40,928 bases of DNA from a virus. This document shows positions 8,670 to 16,460 of this stretch, piece by piece. Position 1 is the stretch's first letter, and each line of letters begins with the position of its first letter. The notes below the pieces were generated by a model. That model had not been told where the DNA came from, ran no database searches, and saw only the letters and a list, made by a program, of their open reading frames with translations. A program made the translations under genes and the position numbers. The stretch is taken from positions 1-40,928 of the IMG/VR virus record IMGVR_UViG_3300023179_000222; one strand, given 5' to 3'.

Positions 8670-11600
8670 ATGCCGTTAGTTAGAGGATTACGACTACTAA
8701 ACTCACTTGAATCAGGTAATATTTCAGGCACATGTTTAGAAACTTTGATGACATGTCCGGCAAGACAAAATGATTTCATTAGCATATTGCAATCTCCTGG
8801 ATTTGCTTGTCTCGCAGCATCTTCAAACGCATCTACTTACGCAGTCACTCGGTCAAACACTGCATTAAATACACTAGGTCAAAGCACAATCGGTGCATGT
8901 ATTTACTATTCGACGCCTGCGTTTGCAAATAACTTTGCGTATTCAGGTAATGCTTTTAATAACTTTTTGACAAGTAATGACACACTAAAGCATTTTGCAA
9001 ATTCAGATTTAACAATGTCTTGCGCTTTCGCAACTGGAACGTCATTCATTCAATGTGTTGTAGCATCAAATACTAATTTGTCAAGAATGTTTGTTTGTCC
9101 AATTACGACATGCTGTATCTTTAGAAATCCATCTGCAATGGCAAGTTTAGCTAACAATTCTAACATTGTGGCATATTTGTTTTCTGATCCAACTGCGTCA
9201 GCTTGTTTTACCACATACGGCGGTGCGACTGCGATATGTAATGCATTTGCAGGAACTGCTTATGTCAATTATATTTTACAGCCTGGAGTTACATGTTCAA
9301 TATTTGCTGATCCTTGTATAGGTCCCTATGCATTTACTCAAGCAAGTTCAGCAAATTCATTCATAAGAAACGTTTGTGCATATACTGCTTTAGTTAATTT
9401 GCCTGCTTGCTGTGCTCTAGGCACTAGCTGCACTTTCACATGTTTTGCTAATTCTACATACGGAATTCCTTGTGCAACAACAGAATATATTAGTGGTAAC
9501 ACAGGATTTATTAATGAGGTTTTCAATTTGAATTCTTGCGCTCAATTGGGCGCTTTAACAACGTGCAATGCGTCTTTTATTCGATGCTATTATCGTGCGA
9601 CAACTCCATTTAATGATAAATTTAGTTGTTTTTGGAATACTGCAAGTTCAGGCGCAGCATCAGCTTTTTCTAGTTTTGACTTAAATAGTATCTCCGTAGA
9701 TAGTTTAGGAATTAGAACTCCATGTCTTGAATCGTTTTTAACTCCTGCTGAATCTATATATTATGCTTGTGTCTGGTGTCAATATAAAGATTCTGTATCA
9801 TCATCGAACAACGGAAATTTCATTTTGGTTGGCGGCGGATATACAGTTCCTGGTAATGTGCCCCTTTACAGCAGTGGTGGAACACCACTGTGTCTGTGTA
9901 TTGAAACAGCAAACTATTGTACAGCAGTTCATGATACTGTAAAAACAAATGGTTTTTGTGTGTGTTGCCCAGGAATGATGTACTCAAATAATGATGGTTG
10001 TATATTTTACAGAGTTCCTGGATTCTGTATTCCCAACACGTTCTTCACATGTGTATGCTGTGATGGATTTTTATATAATGCATGTACCGCAGGCCAATGC
10101 GGAAAAGTTGAAATTCAATGGGCTTTGGGTGGATTTACATGCGAAGGATCAATTTGGCAGGGTTTTAGAATTAATAATCTTTGCTGTAAGAGTCACGGCG
10201 TTTGGGGATATGCGTGTGCTACCGTTCAAGCAAATAATACGCCCGGTGCATGGACAGTTTGTTTAGGATCATTTCCGTTTTATTTTACAACATTCTGCTG
10301 CGGATACTTTTCAGGTATCGGTGGAGATTGTGTGACTACAAATTTTACAGGCGCAGGCTTATTTAATGCAGGATATTCAAATGGTCCTGGCAATTGTTAC
10401 TATCGGGGAGCACATATACCAAGATTTGTTATAGGAAAAATGACTGGTTCCGCTAACACATGTGCATTTTGTTTAGTTGGAGCCAATTCTAGATGTAACT
10501 GTAATCCTTTTACACAAGTGTTAAGAGGTGTCTGTGTGGATGCATGTTTTGCGTGCTGCTGTGCTTTAAATAATCCTTTTTGGTGCATTATGTCATGTTT
10601 TCAGGATCGTGTGAACTTATGTTCAAAAATGCCTGTGATAAGTTTTATGACATGTGTCTACGGATGCCCTAATAATATTAGAGCATGGATGCTTCAGCTT
10701 CATGATTTGTGCTATACAGCCTGCGGAACGTATGTTTACAATGTTACTCAATGCCAGCCGTTTGATGTTGTAGGCTATCACGCCCATTGTAATCTTATAG
10801 AGTGGAATAACGGTTCTCCTAGGAATTGTAATTTATCTCATGCAGACAATACTATTTTAACTATTGGCGCAGTTATACCTCTCGCAAATACAGTATTGTA
10901 TGTGTCATCGTGGACAGCTTATTGCGTATGTATTGAACCTGGTACACCTACTTACTTCTGTTATCATTGCAGTCCTATGTTATGTATGTTGAGAGCGCAA
11001 TGTAGTAATTTTACTTGGGGAAATTGTACAACGTGTTCTCCTGATGCCTATTGTACATTTTTAAGTGTGACTTGCGGCCGGGCCTATAATATGTTTAATA
11101 GTAGCAGATATACTCCTGCTTGTAGTTATTTTGACTGCTATTCTTCTACTACATACAATAATACTTCATTGCCATTGTTTGGTGCGGGGTATTTGCCGGC
11201 AAGCTACGGACCCTGCTACTTTATGTCTTATGAAGGTTCCTGTATAACCGGTTGCTGTCTAGATCAGGGTTATTCCGTAATATTAAACGCAAATAATAAT
11301 ACATTTGTTGCGACTTTGATGCATCATTATTGTCAATATTCAAGTAGTGGTAGTTTTGCACCGCAAATATTATATAATTATCCAACGGACGGAAGCAACG
11401 CAAACACGATATACGGAAGAGCAGATTGCGCTGGAGCAGTAGCAGCAGCATGTAGTTATTATTGCTGCCTTAATACATGTGGACCAAGAAACTTTTGTAA
11501 TATTTTACTTACGGGACTTTGTAGCCCGCGATTGGCTGTTACTAGTCCCACCTTTGGGATGACATGTTGCGCGAATTTCTTAAGAGATAGAATTCCTGGT

Positions 11601-12086
11601 TGTCCTATGCCGGCATTTTGCAATTCATTTTACACTCTTTGTGCTAGAAGTGATGCAATCGCTATAGCAGGCTGGCCGTGTGCGGTTGTATATGGAGGCA
11701 ATTACGGTGCACCGTGGGGCGCTAATACTTCAGCAGGCACGACAATAACATGTACAGATTTTTATTGTTATAATTCGGTGGGATGTCTTTTATGTTTGGG
11801 AGCAAATCCTGCGTCTCCTAGTTCTGCTGATGATTTTGGTCGATGTTCATTTCGAGGCGGATCTTATGGATGGACATGTAAAGTTCTTTGCAATCCAAGG
11901 TTGTTTTCGTTTTGTACACTTGGCACTAGCCATACAATATCGCCGCTTGCGCCAAGATTCGTATGCACTGCAAATTCAATGCCTAGCATTGCATTTGGGC
12001 ATTTGTTGTGCGGTTCCGGATTCTATGCAAACGGAGCAACATATACAACATGTACATTTAAACTAAGATTTATTGATATGTTCTAA
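8670..12086 (+). CDS. Extremely cysteine-rich putative virion adhesin (1138 aa)
   Basis: I do not recognise a Pfam family for the body. By hand count there are about 108 Cys (~9.5%), with many CC and CxC pairs, one CCC, and abundant Gly, Asn, Phe, Tyr and Thr. The N-terminus (VRGLRLLNSLESGNISGT, then a Cys-poorer region with alternating short Ala/Asn/Ser repeats to ~residue 200) resembles N-terminal attachment and repeat regions of phage fibre proteins. Cys density rises sharply after residue ~230. No signal peptide or membrane helix, so it is made in the host cytoplasm. A good Shine-Dalgarno (AAAGGAAA) precedes ATG 8670. Placement between the S74 fibre and a fibre-assembly-like gene supports a receptor-binding or surface role. 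Cystines after lysis or metal binding are both possible. Confidence 0.6.
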   Translation: MPLVRGLRLLNSLESGNISGTCLETLMTCPARQNDFISILQSPGFACLAASSNASTYAVTRSNTALNTLGQSTIGACIYYSTPAFANNFAYSGNAFNNFLTSNDTLKHFANSDLTMSCAFATGTSFIQCVVASNTNLSRMFVCPITTCCIFRNPSAMASLANNSNIVAYLFSDPTASACFTTYGGATAICNAFAGTAYVNYILQPGVTCSIFADPCIGPYAFTQASSANSFIRNVCAYTALVNLPACCALGTSCTFTCFANSTYGIPCATTEYISGNTGFINEVFNLNSCAQLGALTTCNASFIRCYYRATTPFNDKFSCFWNTASSGAASAFSSFDLNSISVDSLGIRTPCLESFLTPAESIYYACVWCQYKDSVSSSNNGNFILVGGGYTVPGNVPLYSSGGTPLCLCIETANYCTAVHDTVKTNGFCVCCPGMMYSNNDGCIFYRVPGFCIPNTFFTCVCCDGFLYNACTAGQCGKVEIQWALGGFTCEGSIWQGFRINNLCCKSHGVWGYACATVQANNTPGAWTVCLGSFPFYFTTFCCGYFSGIGGDCVTTNFTGAGLFNAGYSNGPGNCYYRGAHIPRFVIGKMTGSANTCAFCLVGANSRCNCNPFTQVLRGVCVDACFACCCALNNPFWCIMSCFQDRVNLCSKMPVISFMTCVYGCPNNIRAWMLQLHDLCYTACGTYVYNVTQCQPFDVVGYHAHCNLIEWNNGSPRNCNLSHADNTILTIGAVIPLANTVLYVSSWTAYCVCIEPGTPTYFCYHCSPMLCMLRAQCSNFTWGNCTTCSPDAYCTFLSVTCGRAYNMFNSSRYTPACSYFDCYSSTTYNNTSLPLFGAGYLPASYGPCYFMSYEGSCITGCCLDQGYSVILNANNNTFVATLMHHYCQYSSSGSFAPQILYNYPTDGSNANTIYGRADCAGAVAAACSYYCCLNTCGPRNFCNILLTGLCSPRLAVTSPTFGMTCCANFLRDRIPGCPMPAFCNSFYTLCARSDAIAIAGWPCAVVYGGNYGAPWGANTSAGTTITCTDFYCYNSVGCLLCLGANPASPSSADDFGRCSFRGGSYGWTCKVLCNPRLFSFCTLGTSHTISPLAPRFVCTANSMPSIAFGHLLCGSGFYANGATYTTCTFKLRFIDMF

Positions 12087-12098
12087 AAGATAAACCAT

Positions 12099-12704
12099 AT
12101 GAAACTTATCATATCAAATAATCGTGTAATTGCAACTTTAACTGACCAATATGATGGTCCTCATGAGTGGATTTTTGCTCCTGAAGATTTTGATGATTCT
12201 AGAGCATTTGATTATATCGTTGATCAAAATGGAAATTTAACACTACCTGCTCCACCTGAAGTTGAGCAGGTAGAAATTCCAGAAAAAACTTTATTGGAAA
12301 TTTTAGAATCTGCTGTTGAAGCTAGATTGGATTTTTTTGCAAAAACACGAGGATACAGTAGTATAGGTATCGCTACAACATATATCAATTCAATCATTGA
12401 TGCATATAAAAATGAAGCTGAATATGCAATACAAATTAGAGATGACACCTGGGTGAAGTTTTATGAAATTATGAACGATGAAAGCAGAGATCCTCCTGTT
12501 GAGAGTTTTTCTGATATAGTGGCTGAATTGCCTGTTTTAGCATGGCCTGAAATTGAAGTCTCAAACACTGAAGTCTCAAACACTGAAGTCTCAAACACTG
12601 AAGTCTCAAACACTGAAGTCTCAAACACTGAAGTCTCAAACACCGAAGTCTCAAACAGCGAAAATATTATTATAGTTTCCAACACCGAAATCGCAAACAC
12701 TTGA
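12099..12704 (+). CDS. Small fibre-assembly-like protein with EVSNT pentapeptide tail
   Basis: 201 aa. Residues ~65-128 (LESAVEARLDFFAKTRGYSS, later RDDTWVKFYEIM) follow the pattern of phage tail-fibre assembly chaperone-type proteins (DUF4376-like: a Arg/Phe-rich helix, GY-x-S, then a helix with RD-x-x-W). I recall this from family features and it needs a profile search. The N-terminal ~60 residues look like a small beta domain with a PAPP linker. The C-terminus, from residue ~153, is seven in-frame EVSN[TS] pentapeptides encoded by a 15-bp tandem repeat. It starts 12 nt after the Cys-rich gene, so it probably serves that protein or the S74 fibre. It could instead be a small virion decoration. 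Confidence 0.55.
   Translation: MKLIISNNRVIATLTDQYDGPHEWIFAPEDFDDSRAFDYIVDQNGNLTLPAPPEVEQVEIPEKTLLEILESAVEARLDFFAKTRGYSSIGIATTYINSIIDAYKNEAEYAIQIRDDTWVKFYEIMNDESRDPPVESFSDIVAELPVLAWPEIEVSNTEVSNTEVSNTEVSNTEVSNTEVSNTEVSNSENIIIVSNTEIANT
12555..12659 (+). repeat. 15-bp tandem repeat, seven units
   Basis: The unit GAAGTCTCAAACACT is repeated from 12555 in steps of 15. Units 1-5 are identical, unit 6 ends ACACC and unit 7 ends ACAGC. A decayed copy (GAAATCGCAAACACT) ends at the stop codon. The unit length is a multiple of three, so copy-number changes would lengthen or shorten the EVSNT tail without breaking the frame. Confidence 0.95.
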
Positions 12705-12729
12705 CTTTTTGACAAATATATAGTACAGT
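12701..12729 (+). promoter_or_regulatory. Possible sigma70-like promoter for the glycan genes
   Basis: TTGACT at 12701-12706 and TACAGT at 12724-12729 are separated by 17 nt. The -10 is weak. There is no TATAAATA box in this gap, and the minus-strand genes of the same module have clear sigma70-type promoters, so early or middle expression is plausible. Confidence 0.3.
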
Positions 12730-12775
12730 AGCTTGAACGCTATATTATTCACTCTTTTGAAGGAATTATGCTCAT

Positions 12776-13714
12776 ATGAGAAAAATTATTTTTATCGATG
12801 GTGGCGCTGGTAGAGCGATTGCAGCAATACCAGCATTAGAAAAATTAGTAAAGAATAGCAAAAACAAAGACGATATTCGGATTGTTATTTTTGGTTGGGA
12901 CAACTTAGTGTGGGGAAACACACTTCTTCAAGACATTACATACAATGCTGATACAAAAGGTATCTTTGATGGTTTCATTAAAGATGCTGATGAAACCATT
13001 TCACCTGAACCCTACAGATTACCTGCGTACTACAATCAAAAGTGCTCACTAGCTGAAGCGTTTGATGCTTTAATCAATAATACTACAGATCATTCAGACT
13101 TGCCTCCTGTTAAATTGTATGTGAGCAAAGCGGAAGAAAAGAATGCAGTAAATTTGATTGCAGATGTGAAGTCACAACAAAAGAAAGAAAAAACGATTGT
13201 CATTCAACCTTACGGAAGAAGTGCAAGAGTTGATAGAAATGATATCATTGATGATAGTTCAAGAGGTCTTGATTCACATGCATACCTAAGACTCGTCAGA
13301 AAACTTTCTACAAAATATAATCTTATACTTTTTGCAGAGAAGCCTTTCTGGCAGCAAGATGATACATTCACATTTAAACCTGAAATGGATTTGAGAATGT
13401 GGTCAGCAGTGATTGAAGCTTGCGATTATTTCGTAGGATGTGATTCAGTCGGTCAACACATGGCTAGAGCATTCAATAAACCGGGCACAGTTTTTATTGG
13501 ATCAACTTATACAATTAATGTGTCATATCCTGATTGGTTTAATATGTACGAAAAACCAGGAGCAGAAAGAAAGTATTCTCCTATTCGTGTTTGTGGGCTT
13601 GATTCACATTTAGCAGATCGGTACAATGATAAATGTATGGATCTAACTGATAAAGACATAGATGATTTGTTTATGTCAATTGTTAAAGATATAGAAAAAA
13701 AGGTGGGTAAATAA
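12776..13714 (+). CDS. GT9-like (heptosyltransferase-type) glycosyltransferase
   Basis: 312 aa. The N-terminus (MRKIIFIDGGAGRAIAAIPALEKL) has the Gly-rich loop and helix of GT-B ADP-heptose:LPS heptosyltransferase-like enzymes, and residues ~220-245 (GCDSVGQHMARAF then KPGTVFIGSTY) match the conserved sugar-nucleotide-binding motif near the C-terminus (DSG-x-x-HxA, then the Gly-x-T region). Normal family length is ~320-350. It is predicted to transfer a sugar from a nucleotide donor; donor and acceptor cannot be read. It overlaps the carbamoyltransferase by 1 nt (TAATG at 13712-13716), so the two are coupled. ATG 12776 is chosen because MRKIIFIDGG is the family start. The AAGGA box lies 11 nt upstream, closer to a three-codon ORF at 12768. 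Confidence 0.75.
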   Translation: MRKIIFIDGGAGRAIAAIPALEKLVKNSKNKDDIRIVIFGWDNLVWGNTLLQDITYNADTKGIFDGFIKDADETISPEPYRLPAYYNQKCSLAEAFDALINNTTDHSDLPPVKLYVSKAEEKNAVNLIADVKSQQKKEKTIVIQPYGRSARVDRNDIIDDSSRGLDSHAYLRLVRKLSTKYNLILFAEKPFWQQDDTFTFKPEMDLRMWSAVIEACDYFVGCDSVGQHMARAFNKPGTVFIGSTYTINVSYPDWFNMYEKPGAERKYSPIRVCGLDSHLADRYNDKCMDLTDKDIDDLFMSIVKDIEKKVGK

Positions 13715-15474
13715 TGAAATTTAATATTCTAGGCATTAATCCTGGGCATAATGGATCAGCAGCACTTATCTCTGATGGTGAAGTTGTATTCTACGTTGAG
13801 GAAGAAAGATTAACAAGAATGAAGTATGATGGCAATCCATTCCGTGGAATGCTGGAAGTTTTAAAACATTGGCATGTTGACGTTCTAGTTATTGCGGGAA
13901 CAGGGCAAGAAGAGCATAGACTTCCATGGACAGGTGAAGACGCTTACTCAGCTTTAGTAAGAAAATTTAATCCTGCTGTTCGTGTGATTAGACTAGGGCA
14001 TGAACATCATCTAGGCCATGCAGCAGGCGCATTTTACAATTCAGGTTTTGATAAAGCAATCGCTCTAGTTGTAGATGGTGCAGGATCATTAAAGACTGAA
14101 AAAATCAATGAGCAAATGGAAATTCAAGGATTTGAAGCTGAATCTGTTTGGTTATGTGAATATCCAGGAAAATTTTCGCTTATTCATAAAGCTTACGGAA
14201 ACAATTCTGGTCAAAAGTTTGACACTGGTGCATTTTCTTTTGACAGTGCGGTAACAATTACTAAAGCATACGAAGCAGTATCACAATACTTAGGATTTGG
14301 CTTTATTGAAGCAGGTAAAACGATGGGATTAGCACCGTACGGTAGAAAAGATGATAATATTCCGTCACTATTCTTAGGAAATCGTGGTTCTAAAGATGTT
14401 TTCTTGCCGTCATATCCTGCTGGTGCGTATGTAGATCAATTTAGAATCAAATATCTTGCACAAAATAAAGATCCAAAAGATTGGCATAGAAGCCCAGAAA
14501 AACTTACTGATGTTGAAAAGAATTTAGCATGGCAAATTCAACACGACACTCAAAAGCTTGTCGGTGATTATGTTGAGAATGCATTACGTACTGTTCCTGA
14601 TGTGACAAATGTCGTATTTGCAGGCGGGTATGGTTTAAATTGCGTAGCAAATTATTATCTCGTTAAAAGATTTCCTCATATTAATTTCTACGTTGATCCA
14701 ATTGCACACGATGGCGGAACATCAATTGGTGTGGCGAAGTTAATTTGGCACACTGAGCGTGAAGATGAAACAATTCGCCCTCAAACAAGCATCTACTACG
14801 GTCCAGAATATTCGGCGGATGAATTGAAGGCTGTATTAGATAAAAATTCAAACAAAATTGCTACAAAATCTGTCACGAAACATGAGATTGCACAGATGAT
14901 TGCTGATCGAAATATTGTATCAATCTTTCAGGGTCGCTCTGAAGCAGGTCCTCGTGCATTAGGTAATAGGTCCATTCTATATGATCCACGTGATCCTGAT
15001 GGTAAAGAAACTGTAAATACCGTTAAGGGCCGTGAATGGTTTAGACCGTTTGCAGGATCATGTCTTGTAGAAGACGCAAATGATTGGTTCGACATGGCAG
15101 GAATGAAAGAATCGCCATTCATGATGTATGCTGTAAATGTCGCAGCAGATAAAGTGCATGAGATTCCTAATATTACGCATGTAGATGAAACATGTAGAGT
15201 TCAAACAGTATCCGAAGAATCTAATAAACATTACTACGAATTAATTAAAGAGTTTAAGAATATCACTGGTGTTCCTGTATTGTTCAATACATCATTCAAT
15301 CTTGCTGGAGATCCTCTTGTAGAAACACTTGACGATGCTCTAGACACTTTATATCGATCTAAATTAAAGTATTTGTATTTGCCTGAGTTGAGCCTTCTCG
15401 TTGAGAAGACTATTGAAGATCCTAAAGATGAGAAGATTGTAATTAATACGACAAATGATATGATAGAAATGTAA
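13714..15474 (+). CDS. O-carbamoyltransferase, NodU/CmcH/TobZ family
   Basis: 586 aa, the normal two-domain length. The N-terminal kinase-like domain has GINPGHNGSAALISDG (residues 7-22), VEEERLTR (28-35) and the HEHHLGHAAGAFYNSG segment (96-111), whose histidines match the metal/carbamoyl-adenylate site in TobZ-type enzymes. The C-terminal YrdC-like domain contains GRSEAGPRALGNRSIL at ~407-422 and NTSFN near 528. The family makes carbamoyl-AMP from carbamoyl phosphate and ATP and transfers the carbamoyl group to a sugar or antibiotic hydroxyl. Co-translation with the glycosyltransferase suggests the substrate is a sugar added by it. All motifs look intact, so it should be active. It ends just before a bidirectional terminator. 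Confidence 0.9.
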   Translation: MKFNILGINPGHNGSAALISDGEVVFYVEEERLTRMKYDGNPFRGMLEVLKHWHVDVLVIAGTGQEEHRLPWTGEDAYSALVRKFNPAVRVIRLGHEHHLGHAAGAFYNSGFDKAIALVVDGAGSLKTEKINEQMEIQGFEAESVWLCEYPGKFSLIHKAYGNNSGQKFDTGAFSFDSAVTITKAYEAVSQYLGFGFIEAGKTMGLAPYGRKDDNIPSLFLGNRGSKDVFLPSYPAGAYVDQFRIKYLAQNKDPKDWHRSPEKLTDVEKNLAWQIQHDTQKLVGDYVENALRTVPDVTNVVFAGGYGLNCVANYYLVKRFPHINFYVDPIAHDGGTSIGVAKLIWHTEREDETIRPQTSIYYGPEYSADELKAVLDKNSNKIATKSVTKHEIAQMIADRNIVSIFQGRSEAGPRALGNRSILYDPRDPDGKETVNTVKGREWFRPFAGSCLVEDANDWFDMAGMKESPFMMYAVNVAADKVHEIPNITHVDETCRVQTVSEESNKHYYELIKEFKNITGVPVLFNTSFNLAGDPLVETLDDALDTLYRSKLKYLYLPELSLLVEKTIEDPKDEKIVINTTNDMIEM

Positions 15475-15477
15475 AAG

Positions 15478-15503
15478 AAAGCCCGCTTTTAAAAGCGGGC
15501 TTT
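15478..15503. terminator. Bidirectional intrinsic terminator
   Basis: AAAGCCCGCT pairs with AGCGGGCTTT around a TTTAAA loop, with T-runs outside the stem on both strands. It sits between the convergent carbamoyltransferase (+) and HAD gene (-) and can end both transcripts. Confidence 0.9.
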
Positions 15504-15504
15504 T

Positions 15505-16242
15505 CTATTCTAGACTGTTTGCAAATTCTAGTAAATTACTATAAGTTTTAACTTTATTTTTTAGTTCTTTATTTGCAAATGAATCAAGCTTAGTTTGAGT
15601 ATCTGAAAAATTGCCTGTTTGAATTAGAATAGGCTTCACATTCATTGTATCAGCTATTTTCAAATTATAAATTTTATCGCCGACAAAATATCCATTTTTA
15701 AATGATAGGCGCATGTCATTTTCAGCTTTCTTTAGCATTCCTGTATTGGGCATAGCATATATATCTTCTTTCATGTTTGTTGTAGCATATAGCATACCAT
15801 CTATAGTGAAGATGCCAGCTTGGCCGAAAATGTTCATAAGTTGCTGATTAATTACATCAACATTTTGCTGAGTCATTTTTCTTTGGCCGATCAAAGGCTC
15901 ATTGAAAAATATAACCAATTTATAACCCTTTAGTCTAATTGTTCTAATACCTTCTAAAGAGCCTGGAATAATTCTAATGTCATTTGGAGTTAGAATAGAT
16001 TGAGTATCATCCATAAATACTCCACGATCTATACCAATTGTTTCTTTAGGAAAGAATGTTGGCCAGTTCGCAGGAGACATCTGTTGAGACATTCCATATG
16101 ATTGAGGCATTTGAGGTTGACCATATGAAACTGGTTGATTATAATCTGGAACAGTATATGGTTGTTGAAATGGTTGCTGTTGTTGAGGAACTGAATTTGT
16201 ATAGTTCCCGGTACTTCTTTCTACTGAAAATCTACCACCCAT
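15505..16242 (-). CDS. HAD-fold GmhB-like protein, catalytically degenerate, with Q/P/Y-rich leader
   Basis: 245 aa. Residues 1-60 are low complexity (Gln, Pro, Tyr, Ser; QQQQPFQQP), followed by a HAD domain of the histidinol-phosphatase / heptose-bisphosphate phosphatase type (residues ~61-245). Family motifs are recognisable but broken. Motif I DRDGT reads IDRGVF, with the second Asp deleted. The motif II Thr is Phe (VIFFN). The motif III Lys is lost (AMPNTGML for RKPxPGML). The zinc Cys/His loop is gone. VGDK (187-190) remains, but the following Asp is Asn. It is therefore probably a pseudophosphatase with a structural or ligand-binding role. A GGAG box precedes the ATG. It is transcribed leftward from its own sigma70-like promoter and ends at the shared terminator. 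Confidence 0.75.
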   Translation of the reverse strand: MGGRFSVERSTGNYTNSVPQQQQPFQQPYTVPDYNQPVSYGQPQMPQSYGMSQQMSPANWPTFFPKETIGIDRGVFMDDTQSILTPNDIRIIPGSLEGIRTIRLKGYKLVIFFNEPLIGQRKMTQQNVDVINQQLMNIFGQAGIFTIDGMLYATTNMKEDIYAMPNTGMLKKAENDMRLSFKNGYFVGDKIYNLKIADTMNVKPILIQTGNFSDTQTKLDSFANKELKNKVKTYSNLLEFANSLE

Positions 16243-16271
16243 AATAACTCCTTTTTTTCAATGGACACTGC

Positions 16272-16301
16272 ATTATATATGTTCTAATTATAAATAGTCA
16301 A
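16272..16301 (-). promoter_or_regulatory. Sigma70-like promoter for the HAD gene
   Basis: Read on the minus strand: TTGACT (complement of 16296-16301), an 18-nt spacer, then TATAAT (complement of 16272-16277), about 30 nt before the HAD start codon. It overlaps the late promoter box on the other strand by one base and encloses the rest of it. Confidence 0.65.
16289..16296 (+). promoter_or_regulatory. Late promoter TATAAATA (upstream of gp13 fragment)
   Basis: A perfect T4 late consensus box, 27 nt before the start codon of the duplicated gp13 fragment and followed by a GAGGAAA ribosome-binding site. It is probably a leftover of the promoter that once drove a full gp13. Confidence 0.7.
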
Positions 16302-16322
16302 GTTCTATTTTGAGGAAAAGCA

Positions 16323-16460
16323 ATGGCTAAACCTGTCGCCAGAGAAGAATTCAAAGAGCATTGTTTACGCAGACTAGGCAAACCCGTTCTAGAAATTAAT
16401 GTTGATGATGACCAAGTTGAAGATCGAATTGATGAAGCGTTAGCGTATTATCACTCATGA
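16323..16460 (+). pseudogene. Truncated copy of the gp13 5' end (45 codons)
   Basis: Starts MAKPVAREEFKEHCLRRLGK and is nearly identical to the beginning of the full neck gene at 17347: over the ~115 nt from the shared AGAGAAGAATTC to TATCAC I count about eight differences, mostly silent and concentrated toward the 3' end. Directly after TATCAC the homology stops and a TGA closes the frame at 16458-16460. It keeps its own late promoter and ribosome-binding site, so a 45-aa peptide may still be made. The differences suggest a copy from a related phage genome that recombined here, not a fresh tandem duplication. Confidence 0.85.

Noticed and set aside
12555-12659. Possible CRISPR array
   Set aside because: Units are 15 bp and directly contiguous with no spacers, and they are in-frame coding.
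12461-12715. Antisense ORF with repeated SVFET pentapeptides
   Set aside because: It is the mirror of the 15-bp in-frame repeat on the + strand; no ribosome-binding site or independent support.
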